A DNA stretch of 64,000 nt from Lutjanus erythropterus (taxonomy: Eukaryota > Chordata > Actinopteri > Lutjaniformes > Lutjanidae): positions 15,863,221-15,927,220 of the forward strand of contig CM034607.1 of assembly GCA_020091685.1 (NCBI GenBank). Reading direction: 5' to 3'. The first letter of the stretch is position 1; every line of letters starts with the position of its first letter. The position numbers and the translations under genes were made by a program. Below the pieces are notes generated by a model that saw only the letters and a list, made by a program, of their open reading frames with translations, did not search any database and was not told the origin of the DNA. This document shows positions 13,401 through 28,400 of this stretch, piece after piece.

Positions 13401-16400
13401 GATAAAATATGAAGACCCTTGGAGACTTTTTTTTTTACTTTTTGAAGAAATTATTGATAGAAATCATGTATACTTTTGCTTTTGGTATTTCAGATTGACA
13501 GAAATGTGTACCTGAGACACGAGTCAAGAAACCTGTCCTCAAATTTACAAAATCTATTATGCCTTAAGGAATTATTACACTACAATGTACGGTATACTGT
13601 TACTATGAACATATTTAAGAAAGTTCTTGTCTTGTCACCCACAACAACATGATAACAAGCCGAGTAAACAAAGAAATAACTTATAGTATCATCTGTCACT
13701 GTTATATGTTGTATGTCTGAAATTTTGCATAATGTGTTATTGCCTGTCGTGCCCATGACACACTTTTCCTGGTTAAATACATTTTAAATAAATAAAAATA
13801 AATTAAATTACGTATAATTGCATGTTTTTGACTTTATTTCAAGGGCAAAGAAGACAGAATAATTTGTCATTTGTGGCCATATTATCGGATTGACTGTCTA
13901 TGAAGGCAAGGAATGCTGGGTTATGAGAGAGCACTTACTGTAGTATGCAGACACACTTTGAATGAAGCTATTTCAGCAGCTATCTCATTTAGTGAATAGA
14001 TATGCAATAAAACACCATTACCTCCTTGCATTAGTGCAAATGACTGCTGCCAGCTGCAGGTTAGTCTGCAGCGCTGTCACTCGCTCCAGTTCCTGTGAAG
14101 AGGTAAAAATTACAGTAAATAAGACAAAGCAGCAGCTATAATCACTTGAACATGTCAAAGTTAATCCTTCAGGTTCTGAAGACTTATTTACTATTTGTCA
14201 TAGAACCAGAAAAGTCTATTTAGTGCTTAGAAACAGCCACAGAATCTTATTCTATAATGCTGAGGGCGTGTTAAAACTGTAGAACAGAAAGATATTGTTA
14301 GACTGGTTCATTTACCATGCTATCAGTGAAATATGCCTGTAATAATGCAATTTACCAAGCAAATCACTTCCCCCCACTAAGTACTGCACAGATTTGAAGA
14401 GCAACACTCACATACACAGACAGTATATCAGAGCACTCTTCACTAAGATGCATCCTGCTGTGAGCATTTAATGAAGACAGATACTATAGATTATGCCATA
14501 ATGGTAAGGCATGAATCATCAGTGCCCACGTGTAACGTGGTTCAAGACAACAATTTTCAAAACACATAGAAAATGAGAGAAAATCTTCCTTTCCTTCAGC
14601 ACTTTGACATTTAAAGAAGGATCAATGAGCACTCTGCTCTGAGAGTTCAGTTATTAGGCCACTTCAATGACCTCTGCTGAGAACAAACACTCCTTGAGCC
14701 AAAGTAAGACGGAGGGACGTGGTCTTGTGTCCCTGTAAAATTGTGGATTTTCGCTTCCTTTCTTTTTGGTTTTACTTTTCTTGATCTGCCAGGTGTCATG
14801 CCTGAGGTGAGAGATGCTTGTTTTTTGATCCTATTTTTTAATGTTCTATCACTCCTCCACAAAAAAGGCCCAGTGTTCACAAAAATGTCCTCGTCCTGTC
14901 AGACATAACCACTAGAATATGGTCCACGGAAATGAATTTTCAACGGTGATAAAAAAACAACAACAACGTCAACGTGGCACTTCAGCTGTGTGTATGAGAT
15001 CAATGATCCCATTCAAAACAATCTGCCCTCATGATCTTGAGCGTTGAGGAAGACCTTGACAACTCCTCAGAACAGTTTAAGAGCTGATTCACTAGCCGGG
15101 GTTTTCTCTGAGGCAACGTGCACCATGCGACTGTTATGCTTTTTTTGCTAGGGGCCTACGACATCGAGACTGATAACATGATCATTTTTAGGAATGCTTT
15201 TGTCAAAGTTAACACTTTACTGGTAGAGAAATCAATAAACTGCTTTCAGCTTTGTTTACTTTAAGTTACAAACAATGTTCCTATCATTAAACTTAGAACT
15301 TGTTGAAAAAATACTTTAACATCATGGGAAATTCACCTTCTCGCCATGAGTTAGATGAGAAGATCAACACATTTTTTTGCACTTGTAATGTTTAGACAGA
15401 GCCAGGTTAGGTGTTTTCCCCTTTTTCCAGTCTTTATGCTAAACTATGCTAACCACCTGCTGGCAATAGCTTCGTTTTTAGCATACCGATATGACAGAAG
15501 GGTCAAACTTTTCATCTAACACTTGTCAGGAAAGGAAACAATATCATTTTTCAAAATCAAATTAAGCAATATATGTAATGTTGATGGTGATTTGATGCTG
15601 GTATTGGTAGCAGATACTAGTAAAGCCAGTACTTTCAACATCACAATCAAAATGCTATTTTTTAACATGGTCAAGATTTTTTTTTTTTAATTTAATCACT
15701 CGCATGTTCATAATGATGCTTTTGCAAATCAAATACTTCTCAAAAATCCATGAACAACAAGCCTTCACATATCTAGAACACAGAAACCTTTACCTAAATG
15801 TGTCCTTATAAAATGTCCTTGTGCTCTAAGCGGTGGGAACTGGCTGGGACTGGGCTGACTCACCATTTCCTCCCAAGAAATAAACCAGCGGATTGATTCA
15901 AATACTGGGATCAGTGTAGCCACAACTCTAAACCTCTCCTGCGTCTCGACTTAGTGACAGAATGAGATTCACTAAAGTCGGACTCATCAAAAATTTCATA
16001 GAGAAGGGGATCAGGCTGTACAGGTAAATCCTAAACTCCTGACTCCACCAATATCGTGTAAGTGATGGAAAGGCTTAGTTGTAAAATGAATGAATGACTG
16101 ACGTGTATCAGGCAATATCAAGATTATTCTGCACCATTTCAAAACAGGGCAAATCTAGTCAATGAAGGAGAAAATGTTCTTTCCTGTGTCCAACAAAAAC
16201 TAATCTTTCGCTTCACCAGACGAATACACAGTCTGGCTTGAACCCTCTACCCCGTTATGATGCTTGTTATCAGCACACAGATACACTGTACACAGCAGTT
16301 GTGCAAACACTCAGTCCGCGATGTAGTGTAGTAACACTCGTGAACAAATCCACACAGGAAACAGGAAAACAGCTTGAATACACACAAGCAGCTTCAAACA

Positions 16401-19400
16401 GACTCACACACACACACACACAGGCAACATGTCGTGTGCTCAGTATGTAGCCTGAGGCTCCAATTTGTTGTTACTCCACTGCTCCGAGCTGTCGATCCCA
16501 TCTGTAAGCCACAGTTAATGTGACTGACGGAGGGCTCAAACAGTTTAGCTCATGTGAGTAACAAACACAGTAACTGACATGTGGTCAGTCAGATTTTAAT
16601 GCGGTTGCATGCCTCCACCAACCAGTCAAGTTGCAGTTTACATCCATGTCTGTCCAGACTCAGAAATAAAGGAAGTGAAGCCTTTCAAGGAATTTAATAA
16701 AAGGCATTAAGTGTAATTTTTGGAAACAGAGGTTATTGCGCCACTGACAGGTATGAATCCAGTGAATGATTTCCAGTGAGAAACATGCCATCTTCACTTT
16801 GAGACTATTTTCACTGAAGAGTACAGAAACTATTATCCTATTAGATATGTGTGTAAAATTTTGTCATAATTAGCATATGGATTCATCGAGTTATGGTCGA
16901 ATAATCATCCTTCCAAAATCTGTCCAGACGTTCCTGAGATTTCATGTTCAGGAGAATGGGATGGACATGAGGTCACATCTAATCAGTTCATCCTTGAGTC
17001 CAAATGGATGTTTGTACCGAGTAGGGCTGCACAATTAATCACAATTTTATCAAAATTGCACTATGGCCAAATGCAGTATCTAAATTGCAGAACTAGAACC
17101 AAATAACAATTTTTGAAAAAGACAAAATGTGTGAGAGAACAGCATTATATCGAAGTACTGTAGTGCTGCATGTATACCATGTACAACAATGTGTGAGAGC
17201 ATGCAAACACCAGTGTATAGTGGATCTGTATGTACTGTACACATGCAGGAAAGGTGAGCCTACTCAACTACAATTTAAGTATACAAACAAACTCCTACAA
17301 TGTCCACAAACACAGGCACTGATGTGGGAAGTGAAGGTCAAGGAGGAGAAGATGTTTAGTCACAAGAGAGACTTTTTTCCCAGGCCTCTTTATTCATATA
17401 TTCATAAGAGGTCCTGCCTGTGACCCCCAGCACATTGACTATGCACTGGCTCGAAGTAACCCATCCTGCCTACACATTCTAATGATGCTGCTGTTTAGGG
17501 CCTGCCCAGGTCGACTTTTTTTAGTATAAAGGTGAATGGAAAACAGAGATGAATGACACACAAGTGCAGTTATTCACAGCTGGAGCTGACATTATTTTGC
17601 TTCCACAGTCCTATACAACTGCCTACATGCTGCTGCCACATCTTCACCCATATTAACAACCCTGTTTCCTTTCAGTCTCTAGTCTCCCGAATGAAACAGC
17701 CTTGAGACCACCGTGTAATTTGCAGGTATGACCACTAAAGGCAGGACAAATTACCAGTCTCATTCTAAGGAGGCAACTGGGGAACACAAGCAAAGGCAGC
17801 TGCAGTAACTGTGATGAATAAGTGTTTCCAGTGTGAAATAATTGAATACCTGTCCAAGACCGTTCCTTTCCAATGGGGTTGGCTGACCCAGTCAGGGCTA
17901 CCTGGTGCAAATTCATTACAACCTGGACTCCTACAAGGTGCTCTTTCTTTACTGACAAGCCTAAGGGTTGTACAGTATGGCAATTCAATTCTAAACTGGC
18001 AGTTACAGGCAGTTCTTTTAAATCGTCCCACAAGCTTAACCTTTTACTGATTCAGGAATTTTAACTGGAGAACACCTTGAACTCATGGAAAACAATGTTA
18101 TACCTTATATGCCTTTATAACTTCAGAATGACAAACACTCAAAAGCAGAGGTATAAAATGTCAGGGCTCAATAAAGGCTGGTAAAAGTACTTACCTGCTC
18201 AATTGGCTAAACGGTAAAAAAGAATTAAACGCACTGTTTTCTCTAGAGCTGATGGATGTAGCTAAAGAGTGAGCCCTCACACTTCCCTCTAACACCTGTT
18301 AGGTGTTGCATGTGCACAGTAGTGGTCAAAGAAATCAAAGTTTATGAGCTGAGGCACAAGTGAGCATTTCAATTATCCTGGAAACAGGGGTTAAGTTGGG
18401 TGGCGTTAGAGGATGTGGGTAAAACTCATACAATGCATTGCTCAGTTTGCCCTAAGTCTGGGACCAAGGGAGAGCAAACGAGTTCATGTTTTCATAGGCT
18501 AGGCAGGTCAGGTTTCCGAAAAACAGCGCAGGAGTGCCATAACAAGAGCAGAAACATCAACGCTGAGGAGTTTAATGGTTCAAGAAATACTAGTTACTAG
18601 TTTCCCTTGTTACCATTTGATAACAGATAATAAATGAGACAATTTATAAAGGGACAAGAAAAAAAATTATTTGAGGAAACAGATTTTATATACGTTATTT
18701 TTTAAATTAAATTAAGTATTAAAGAAATCGTCATCCAACCCACAACCAGCCCTCCCAGACATCCTCTGATGGTCACACTTTAAAGAAAAAGCATTACACA
18801 GCACTTCCTATTCAAAAAAGAGCTACACAAACACCTAGACAAAGAGTGTAAACTATGTTCTAAGATTGGTCATCCCAGTCCTGTATATCCTTCAACTTAT
18901 CAAAATAATTTAAAAAGGGTCATCATCCCCTGTAGAGATTGGACTTTGCTCCCTACAGGCTGTATTTCATTTTAATCAACTTTAAGTGAAACAGCACATC
19001 TTTTAGCCATCTGGTATGGCAGGTGTGTCCAGGCCATTTCCAATTCAACAGAAGCATTGAGATTGCGACCACATTGTCCATATTAAATGACATTTCACAC
19101 TGACACCAGACAATATGGCAATGGGCTGTACATCCAATGGTGGTACCACATGCTTCATGTACACTGACACCCCCCCCAAAACATATGAGCCACGCTACAT
19201 CTCGCACAAATCAGGTCAAAATGAGGATATAGCTTTTGAAAGGTGGGTGTGATGGACAACTTTAAGTTGAATAAGACCATGTCTGCAGTATGGAGTTGAT
19301 ATGTGAACATGTTTTAGTATTGCCTCCCACACATCCTCAGAGAAAGGACTGCCTCGGGCAAGCAGATCTCTGACTGATTTGCTTGACCAAGCAAGTGACA

Positions 19401-22400
19401 AAAACATAAACGCTGAACCCTGAATGTACAGCAAAATGTGAGCATTTGAAAAATATACACATTGATTAGCAATCAACAGTTGTAAATCAATCAGTGATAA
19501 TGGTTCTGGCCTCTATATAACCTTCCACATGAGGAAGCCTGATCACACTTTTGATCCTTTCTGAATGCAAGTCGAGGCCACATGTTACTAGAGGGCAGCA
19601 GCAGTGATCAGACAGAGCTCCCAGCAGCCCAGCAGAAGAAAAGTAAGTCACTATATAGCTATGAATCACATCAGACGCTTAGCGGGCCATCCTTTCAAGC
19701 TCTGAGGCATAAGCGTACGTGTCTGCACAATTTATGTGTCCACCGATGTGTTATACACAGCGAGCGAGCCCTGTAGAGAAGTGGCATTTTGCCCTGTGGC
19801 TGTGTTTGTGCAGCAGTATGTGTTTCTGTGTTCACGTTTGATAAAATATCACACAACAGAGATAAAAAGACTTGGTAAAGAAAAACTGTGGTGGAAAAAA
19901 TAACTGATGAGACTCTTCTTATAGAAGTGGGTACACTGTAGCAATCACAGAACCGTGAGAGGAGTCTCAAAGATGTCCCCATTTTTCAACTTTTATGCTT
20001 GAAGGGCAGGATAAATTCATATTCGCCATATACTAAACACATTTTTAAATCATGAGACACCAAGTACGTCATTGGGCTTGGTTTCTTCTGTTCTCCAAGT
20101 CTTTATTAATGCTAGGAAATGATGTAGTGAAACTCTGCCTTCCTTCTCATTGTGACATTAATGCAGTGGATGTAGAAACTGAAGTGCCCTCTGAACTCCA
20201 CAGGGCATTTGTAGACCAAATGAATCTGGGCTGAGAAGGGTCAGTGGAGGTGCCCCTGAAATCCCTGGCAACGTCTACTAATAAGCCCTGCTGTCATTTT
20301 GACTCTGCAGAGTCACTCGGAGGGTCACTGAAATAATGATCAATTTACTATTCATAGACTGACCTTCACATGGCTTTAAGAATGATGGTAATTTTCCTCC
20401 AATTTCACTACACGCTAAATTTGTTAAAGCTGTCAGTCATCTGATAGGTCTTGCTGAGAATAAGGCTTCATTGACTAAACACAATTTTGACATCTTCTAC
20501 CAAACTTCAAACAGGATATATCTGATGGGACTACTGAAGTTTGGTTGCTAAGTCAAATACAACCCCAATTCCAGAAAAAGTTAGAACATTGTGTAAAACA
20601 TGGGTTTGATTGTTGGTCTTTTGACTTATGACCCTGATTTCAAAAAAGTTGCAGAGTGCATGAAACATGAATCAGAACAGAATGCAATGAGTCAAAAATC
20701 AGTGTGCGTAGTCAAAAGACCAACAATCAAACCCAACACACACACAAATATACACATTTTGGCACACACAGATGTTTGATCTCCTTTCAAACGCTTTTAA
20801 CTTGAAGCTCACTTGAAGCAGCCACAAATCACATTAAATGCACACAGAAATGTATACCTAGTTATCTAGCTTGGAAAGATATTGATGCTGGCTTCAGCTG
20901 TTGCACCAGGGTCTGTATAGAGTTTCACTTACTAACAAGCATTGATATCCAGATCATTAAACCTCCAAAAAAGGCAATAAAGTCATTTCTCTTCCTTTCT
21001 ATGTATCTCTCAGCTCATGATTTTAAAGTAAAGAAAGAAAAGTAAAGAATGCTGCTTTTGCTGCAAAGTGCATTTGTAAAAAGAACAAGATGAATGACCA
21101 CACTTCCGTTCACTTAAATCAAATGAATCAGAAGTAATAAATATGTTAGCCATTCTGACACATCACTGTAACGAACGTGATCTCCTTTAATCTCTAGTTT
21201 ATCACCAAAAATAGACTAAATATCTTCTGACTTGCTATAAAGACGTTGTCGCAGACACTGATTCATTTCATCTCATTGCAACATCACTTGGCGATCAAAG
21301 AAGGGATTTTATAGACTTAGTTTTAATTCACAACCTACGTTCTGAATGAAAACTAGATTTACTGCCCCAAATTTCCTTATCCATGGATGTCGTCAAGTTT
21401 CCTGTTTCCAAATTCTACTCTATCCTGTTGTCAGTCAGCAGCCAATACAGGAATATATCCACTGAAACCTGATAGCATCAGAATAACCTGATGTCCAATC
21501 TTAACAAGTCAAAAGTTGAGAAAAGATGTCATAAAAAAAAAAAATAATAATAAAAAAAAAAATATATTACTGCTATTTTTTGGAATGAAATGTCAGTGGA
21601 TGAAATACTTCTTTAGGACAAGTGGCAGGGCCAAGAATAGATAGAAACTGTTGTTTAATGTGGCCGTGAGTTGACTTTGGAAGCTTACCTTGACATAGGC
21701 AGGCTGTTTCTCCAGGATGAGATCGGCGACCTTTTTAGAAACCTACAGCGAGGGAGAAAGAGAGGGAGAGAGGGAAAAGGATGAGAAGCGGAATACAAAA
21801 AAAGTGGAAAGACATTTTGATGTTCTTCCCAAATGTCACCCCACAAGAACAGTTTGAGCAGTCTTATCTTGTTACTGAGGAGCAAGAATAACAATGACTG
21901 ATGCCTGCATCTAAGGCACAATTTAGACAAAACCTTTTATGAGAGCCTTTCCCTTTCTCAATTATTGCATCCAACATCTTTCTCAATAGCATTACTCAGA
22001 GAACTCTTGGTTCTCTCTGTTCCTGTTGTGTTTTCTAATGTTCCCTCCTCTCCTTTATGCTTTTTATCAAACTGACTCACAGCAGCAGAAAAACTGTAAA
22101 AACATATGCCCTTCTTACGGCATGAAGCATAGTAAACACTGTCGTGAGATCAGTGTGACCCCCCTGCTGCGAGTGTTGCCCTCTGCTGCTTTAAGTGCAG
22201 CAGCACAAAGCTGAGGAACCCTGAGGGTTAATGGAAATTGAATGTATCGTAGCCTCCCTCACCTACACTACAGGACCAACCAAACAAGGTTGAGGTTAAG
22301 TCCTTCTGATAACGCTGATTTAATACTTTTCCAAAAGAATTCTAAGCTGTGTATTTTTTCCTACTCTGTCCTTGGATACTATATAAATGTAAGTTTACAC

Positions 22401-25400
22401 TAGCACAGTTGAGTTTGTTATTTTTTCTTGTTTACCTCTTGTTATGGTCACTGATGTAATTTTTGCTATAATTAATGCTGATACACATTAAAAGCATAGT
22501 CCAGTGATTTAGTACTTCAATAATTTGCACCTCATTAAGGCGGGGGACTTGTGAGAGACAGAAAAAAGAATGGTCAAACTCAAACCAGCAGAAGCTGCGA
22601 ACATGAGGACGTCCTAACGTGCTCTGTGCGTCAGCGAACAGGCTGAGCAACGTGTCACTTGTTTCACCTCCAACTTATTTTGTCTGATCAAATCGACGCT
22701 GACATCCCCGGTGTTTCTGTTTCTCTTCCATTTAGCAGTCAACAGGGAGGACCAGGGACTAATTTACTTGGTTGAAAAGCGGCACATCTTATTTGATGCA
22801 CAGCACCCTTTTTATAGGAGGTTTGGAAGGAAAACTGTGAGCTCCTCGTAAGCAAACTATCCCCCAACCACAAACAAGGCTTTAATTATGTTAGTAGAGA
22901 CTATTCCACACCCAGCAAACACCACATCTTTCAAACTCCATGCCCCAAGTTTGTAACCCAGGTTTTAAGTGATAAATTTGAAGTCTCTAAACCCAAGCTG
23001 TTAACTCTGATGGCATCACTATGATATCATCAAGGTAGGGCTGTGCAATATGGACAAAATATTCTATCACAATATGGGTAATTTCACATCTCAATAGTAA
23101 TATCACAATATAGTACGTTTTCTGTAAATTCTATGAAAATATTGTCTGTACAAACTAACCGTATCCCTCATGACTACTTCTTGATAATCTTGTGCAAACT
23201 AAGCACAAATAAAAGGTATTTTCTCTTTTCTCCTTTTATTTAAGTGACTGTCACAAATGAGAAACTACTTTGGATAATAAACACATAAACAACAAAATAT
23301 TAAAACCAAACATCATCGTTTCCCATACATTGATCAATTTGTGGCAGCCTGCCACAATTAAATCATGGGCCACCACAAAATGATTTCCTGTTTTTGGAGC
23401 TGCACCCCGTTCACTCAGCTGCTTCTATAAAGGAATCTTTGATTTGCAAAACTCTTGCAAGATTTGTACTCAGTGTTTCTGTTCCACTCTTGCAATTTTT
23501 CTTTTGGGTCTTGGGTCCCCTTCCAGACACAACTGTCTCTGCCTCTCACAAACTCATGCCAGCAAATCTGTCTGTGAACAGCATGATAATGCAGTGTTTC
23601 ACAAACACAGACTTTATTTGGGTGGGCACCCGAGTGTATTTCGCAACCCAAATGTCCTGTCTGTCCAAAAGAGTGAAACCATACATGATTAATTAATGAA
23701 TAATCTCTCCCTCCCTCACCTGGTTACTCTTCTTTATGAGAAGAGTGATGGCTGCACACAAACTCTGCAGAGAAACATGGAAAAAGAGTCTCCTGTTTAA
23801 TGTATATATCTACTTATGCGCTTGTTAGATGACATGGTGTTTTCAATCGTTTTAATTGGTGACCTCATTAACATCTCCTCCCCCCCGAGGTCAGCTGCTG
23901 CTGCGAGCTGTATTTTTGGGCAACTTAATAAAACATCCTGCTGATAAAGAAAGTGAACATATCAGATACAGACTGTACAAGAAGAGAGAACAGAGGTGGA
24001 GCAGAGCACGCCCCAGTGTGTGTGTGTGTGTGTGTGCAGGAGTGTGTATCAGTGTGGGGAGAAGAGGACAGAAGAGAAAAGCGAGGTGAGCAGATGTAAG
24101 TAGTTTGTGACTAATCATTAAAATAAAGTAAAAAAATAAAATAAAATGGATCCCCAGTGTTATAGAACGGCGTATTTGATAAAAATGTATATACGTATGT
24201 ATGTTCAGTGAATGCTAATCTCAAGAACTCATGGGCTCTATCAATTACAAGAAAAACGGTTCATTCCACTGTCAAAATCAAGAGTAAATGAAGCTAAAAC
24301 ATTAATACACTATAAATACATGCGCTCAAAATTAATGCGTAGGACAAACAGTCATTCAGCAGTTTTAACCAACCAACCATCTTTCTCACATTCACAGCGA
24401 GGCATCTCCCTTCCAATTCTTGAACTGTGTAACTACGCACACCAAGGCACACAGTGTTATAGCAAGCTTGAGCTTATTCAGAAGAGTGAGTAGGTGTTCA
24501 TATCTGCTAGTATGCAGCAGACCAGGCGAGGGGCAGGGATGACATTTCAACATGTGTTTAAGTATGCATGGTGGCCGACTGGAGACCAGAACAGATGGCG
24601 AATGAAGCTACTGTTCATTCCGCAGGAGTGTCTGTGTCTTTTAACATTCAAATGTATGACTAAGATGAGAAAAAATATTCAGCACTTGGAAGAATTATAA
24701 GAACTTGGACAAGGACACTGGCAGAGAAACAAAAAACTATGTGGAATCATGTTAAAGAAGCACAGGACAGATCCTCAACCATTCACAAAAGTTGCCTCAA
24801 AATTAGGCCATAATGCCACCTATTGGCAACCTGCTGACTATAACACTAAACTTTTTAAGAGTGAAAGGAGTGAAAGAGCCTTAACACATAATGGAAAGCC
24901 AGCAGTGAGTGACTAAATCCTCCTACCTGAGCCACAAGGCCAAAGTCATTAGTTCTCAGCCAACTCTCACACACACAAATGGAGGCTAATTGTGCAGTAG
25001 CTGCGTTGCAAAGCAAGCACAGTCAGTGCATGTAATATCTAGCAGATGGAGTCACTGTTTTCCACAACTAGTGACTGGCAATGAAGAATCATCAACACAC
25101 ACACACACAGTAAGACAATGAATGCATTTCTTTTTTTCATAGGGGCACTGTGATAAGGAAAAATGATGGCAGGCACAGGAGAAGACAGATGCCTTATGCA
25201 GACTACACCATGCAGCTCATCTATCAATAAGAGAAAACAAACGCGAGCATTGATAACAGAGATTGAACATGTCTAGACACTTTACCAAGCACTCGCTCAT
25301 TAGCAAAGAGGTCTGTACAGCTTAGACATATATATGTTAGGCTGCCTATAATAAATGTGTCTGAATAAGAACGTGTTTGTGACTTCTGGCAAGTGTTTAC

Positions 25401-28400
25401 TGAGATGTATGAGGCAATTAAAGCTAAATTAGCTAGCACTAATTAGGGCTGGTAGCAGTGGAAAGTATCAAGTAGCTAAGTAATAGTGAAGGTCAGTCCT
25501 GATTAAGAGAGCTAAGAGAACACTCAGCAGAGAGGGTTTCCATTGGTTCCACACAGCAATATAACCCAGCGATCTTAGGCAGCCTTTCCCAAACTAATTT
25601 TCTGGGGATCCTCTTTTTAAAAATGACAAACCATTGTGACCTGATTCACGATCGGCCTTATGAATAAATATTGGGAAGAGTTCATGTGTGCATAAATGAA
25701 CATTGCAGACCATTTTTCTTGCCATTCCTGCATTACATTACTGAAAAGGTATGCATAAATGAGATATAACTGCATTTAGACTGCATTAACAGGCCATTTT
25801 ATTGTTTTTATTTCCTCTCAGTGGGAAAACACTACACAACACTTTATCCCACTTCATAAATAAGACAAAATTAGTGCATTTAGGTGGAATCAACAAACTC
25901 ATTTTTTCCTCTCATCAGAGAAACAATATTATGTATATTAAATGCTTTTATAAAATGTGTACTGCAGATATAAATCTTAAATTTCCAGGCTTTCTCCCAT
26001 AGACTTTCATTTTTTTGGAGGATCACGATAAAATCTCCTGTAACCTACCTACGGGTCTCGACAGAGTCTTTGGAAATTACTGGTCTAATGCACTGCTCTC
26101 GCACATGTAAGAAGAGGTCTTTTTTGTTATCATAGGCAGTATATTATTGGACAGTGTGACGGTGACACTTGTTAGTTTGTGGACTACCATTTTGAAGCCT
26201 TGAGTTTGGCATTACAGGTGTTACCACCTTGGTTTTTTGCAAGCGGAGCAGGTACAGTACCAATGAGAATGTGCAACTGGTGGGTGAATAATATATCGCC
26301 AATTGCTGGTTCCTGGACTGACAGCAGCTGGTTGGAAAATTTTTACATATTGCCCATATTTTTGGCAAGAAATAAGCAAAGTAGTAACATAATTTTGATC
26401 CATATTTGATCATCACTGCCTAGTTAAAACTAAGACAGTTGCATCTGAGTTTTGTGAGCCCTGTGTGTGGCACTGAACGGACTCACTGAGAAGAACCTGT
26501 CGGTCACACGGTAGCCCTAAAATAAAGCACACCCTAATTTACCATCCATTTCACACTAGCGACTGAGACCACAAACTCATTATAAAACTGTTTACCAACG
26601 TCATAAATCAAGTGAGAACTAGGGTCATTTTCTCACAGGACTCCATACTATCAGTCTTATTTTGCAACCAATGCAGTCACTCCCTGCTGGCCACTGAAAA
26701 GAAAGCAGGTTTAAGGTACTTCCACAGTGACTTCACTTTTCAGACCCCGGAGCTCCGTCCACTCTTTCTTCTTCTATTGTCTGTTTGTGATGCATGAAAA
26801 AAAAAATCCAATTGCCAAATGAAAATAACATTAAGAAAATTTACTTCAAAGGTTCAGTGTCTCTCATGTAGACTGACTGACTTCCAAATGGGGTGCTGTT
26901 GTGCCTCGAGGCTGTGTGTGTACGTCTCTTGTTCACGCAGTGATGTAATCTCTCTTGGTCTATTTTCACTCACATACACACTCTACCTGAAACTTCCTCT
27001 GCACAGCAAGAAGTCGTTTCAGCCTGATGTGAACATAGGGAGAATTTTGGCAGCCAGGCAGGGTTTCGGCAAAGGTTACGTAAGCATTACTAACTTTTAA
27101 AAAAAAATGGAGCAGAGGGAGAGAATTCATTATTGCTGCAGGAGGGGGTAGTCATCTCTAGCTTTCAAGTTTCATTAAAAATTGAATATGTTCATCCACG
27201 TTATTAACGTTGCCTCCTCCGACATCTCTGCAGCCCACATTCCTGTGAAGAAAGTCACTTGGAGGTGGATAGGAACTATAATCCAAAATATTGTGATACT
27301 GCTCATGAGTTGTCCCAACATTACAATTATTCTAAAGTTTTTTTTAATTGTTTGATTAATGTAACAATTAATTTACCCTCCAAAATATCAAAAGCTCATT
27401 AATATTTGAGTGTTTTATTCAATCATCATCCTGAAAAAGAGACATAAAGCACATTAGAATAATGGTAATTGTGGTATATTTTAAAATTAGTGTAATTTCC
27501 AACCTATTTAACAAACCCTATTTGCAGTGACACATGAATTTAATCACTGTGTCAACCCTTTCTCTCAAGTGGAGAATCTGTTTTTTTATTTTGACTGACT
27601 TATCTGACTATAAAACTTAAACTGGTCATGACATGAATTTACTTTCTCACTGGACTAATGCAGTTACGACTGTCCTTATCACTGGCAACTGGATTTTTAG
27701 GGCAAGAACAGTTAACAAAATCATGTATACTGTATTACTGTGGGCAATGAAGAAATATTTAGAAAATCAATTTTAAGGAACTGATACTAACAGAAATACA
27801 TTCTGTGTGTTGATAATTCCAATATATCATGCTTGGGCGCTGACAAAAAGAAGACAGGATGGCGCTGTCTTGATATTGCTGACTTGAAGGAGTGCTTCCC
27901 AGGCGCAGTCAATGCGACACACCAGCCACGTTTTGCAGATCAATATATTTCTGTAAATGATAACTCTGATGAATGGCCCTAGTCCTCCTAATATGTATAA
28001 TACAGGCATGCATGACCACGTTAATTAAGACTCTTTAGTATTTGAGTGTTTACATGGGAATTATACAAAACCAAACTGCGTCCCTGGACCATGACATTTT
28101 TCGTATAAGAAGATGTCTCGCTCTAAAAACAGGCAATTGGCCTTTAGACAAGCCTGTCCAAGGCATGTCAGAGGTGCCAATTAAGCTTGGATACTGTGTC
28201 AGAGAAACTGAGCTTTGGTTCTCTTCTCCAATACCACATAAAGTCCATTCTACCCTCAAACAGATGGCTCAGGAAAGGACAAGAAAAAGGGAGGCAAGGG
28301 AACATATATGTCAACACGTGTTAACACACCAGTTCATGCAACCCACCCCACAGTAGGAGCACAAAAAGAGTGGCACACAGAGGGTCAAGTGCATGCACTA

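Larger units (their letters stand above)
10483..14021 (-). other. vps50: vps50 introns 6-8
   Basis: Introns at 10483-10900, 10937-12748 and 12867-14021 between exons 6 and 9. The middle one carries a hAT-type element and a TTAA-flanked miniature element. Nothing else is recognised. Confidence 0.8.
14093..21688 (-). other. vps50: vps50 intron 5
   Basis: A 7.6-kb intron. It holds a 15.3-15.6 kb repeat fragment, a repeat copy at 16608-17020 followed by a hAT end, and a 26-bp inverted repeat at 20601-20735. There is no supported gene inside. Confidence 0.8.
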
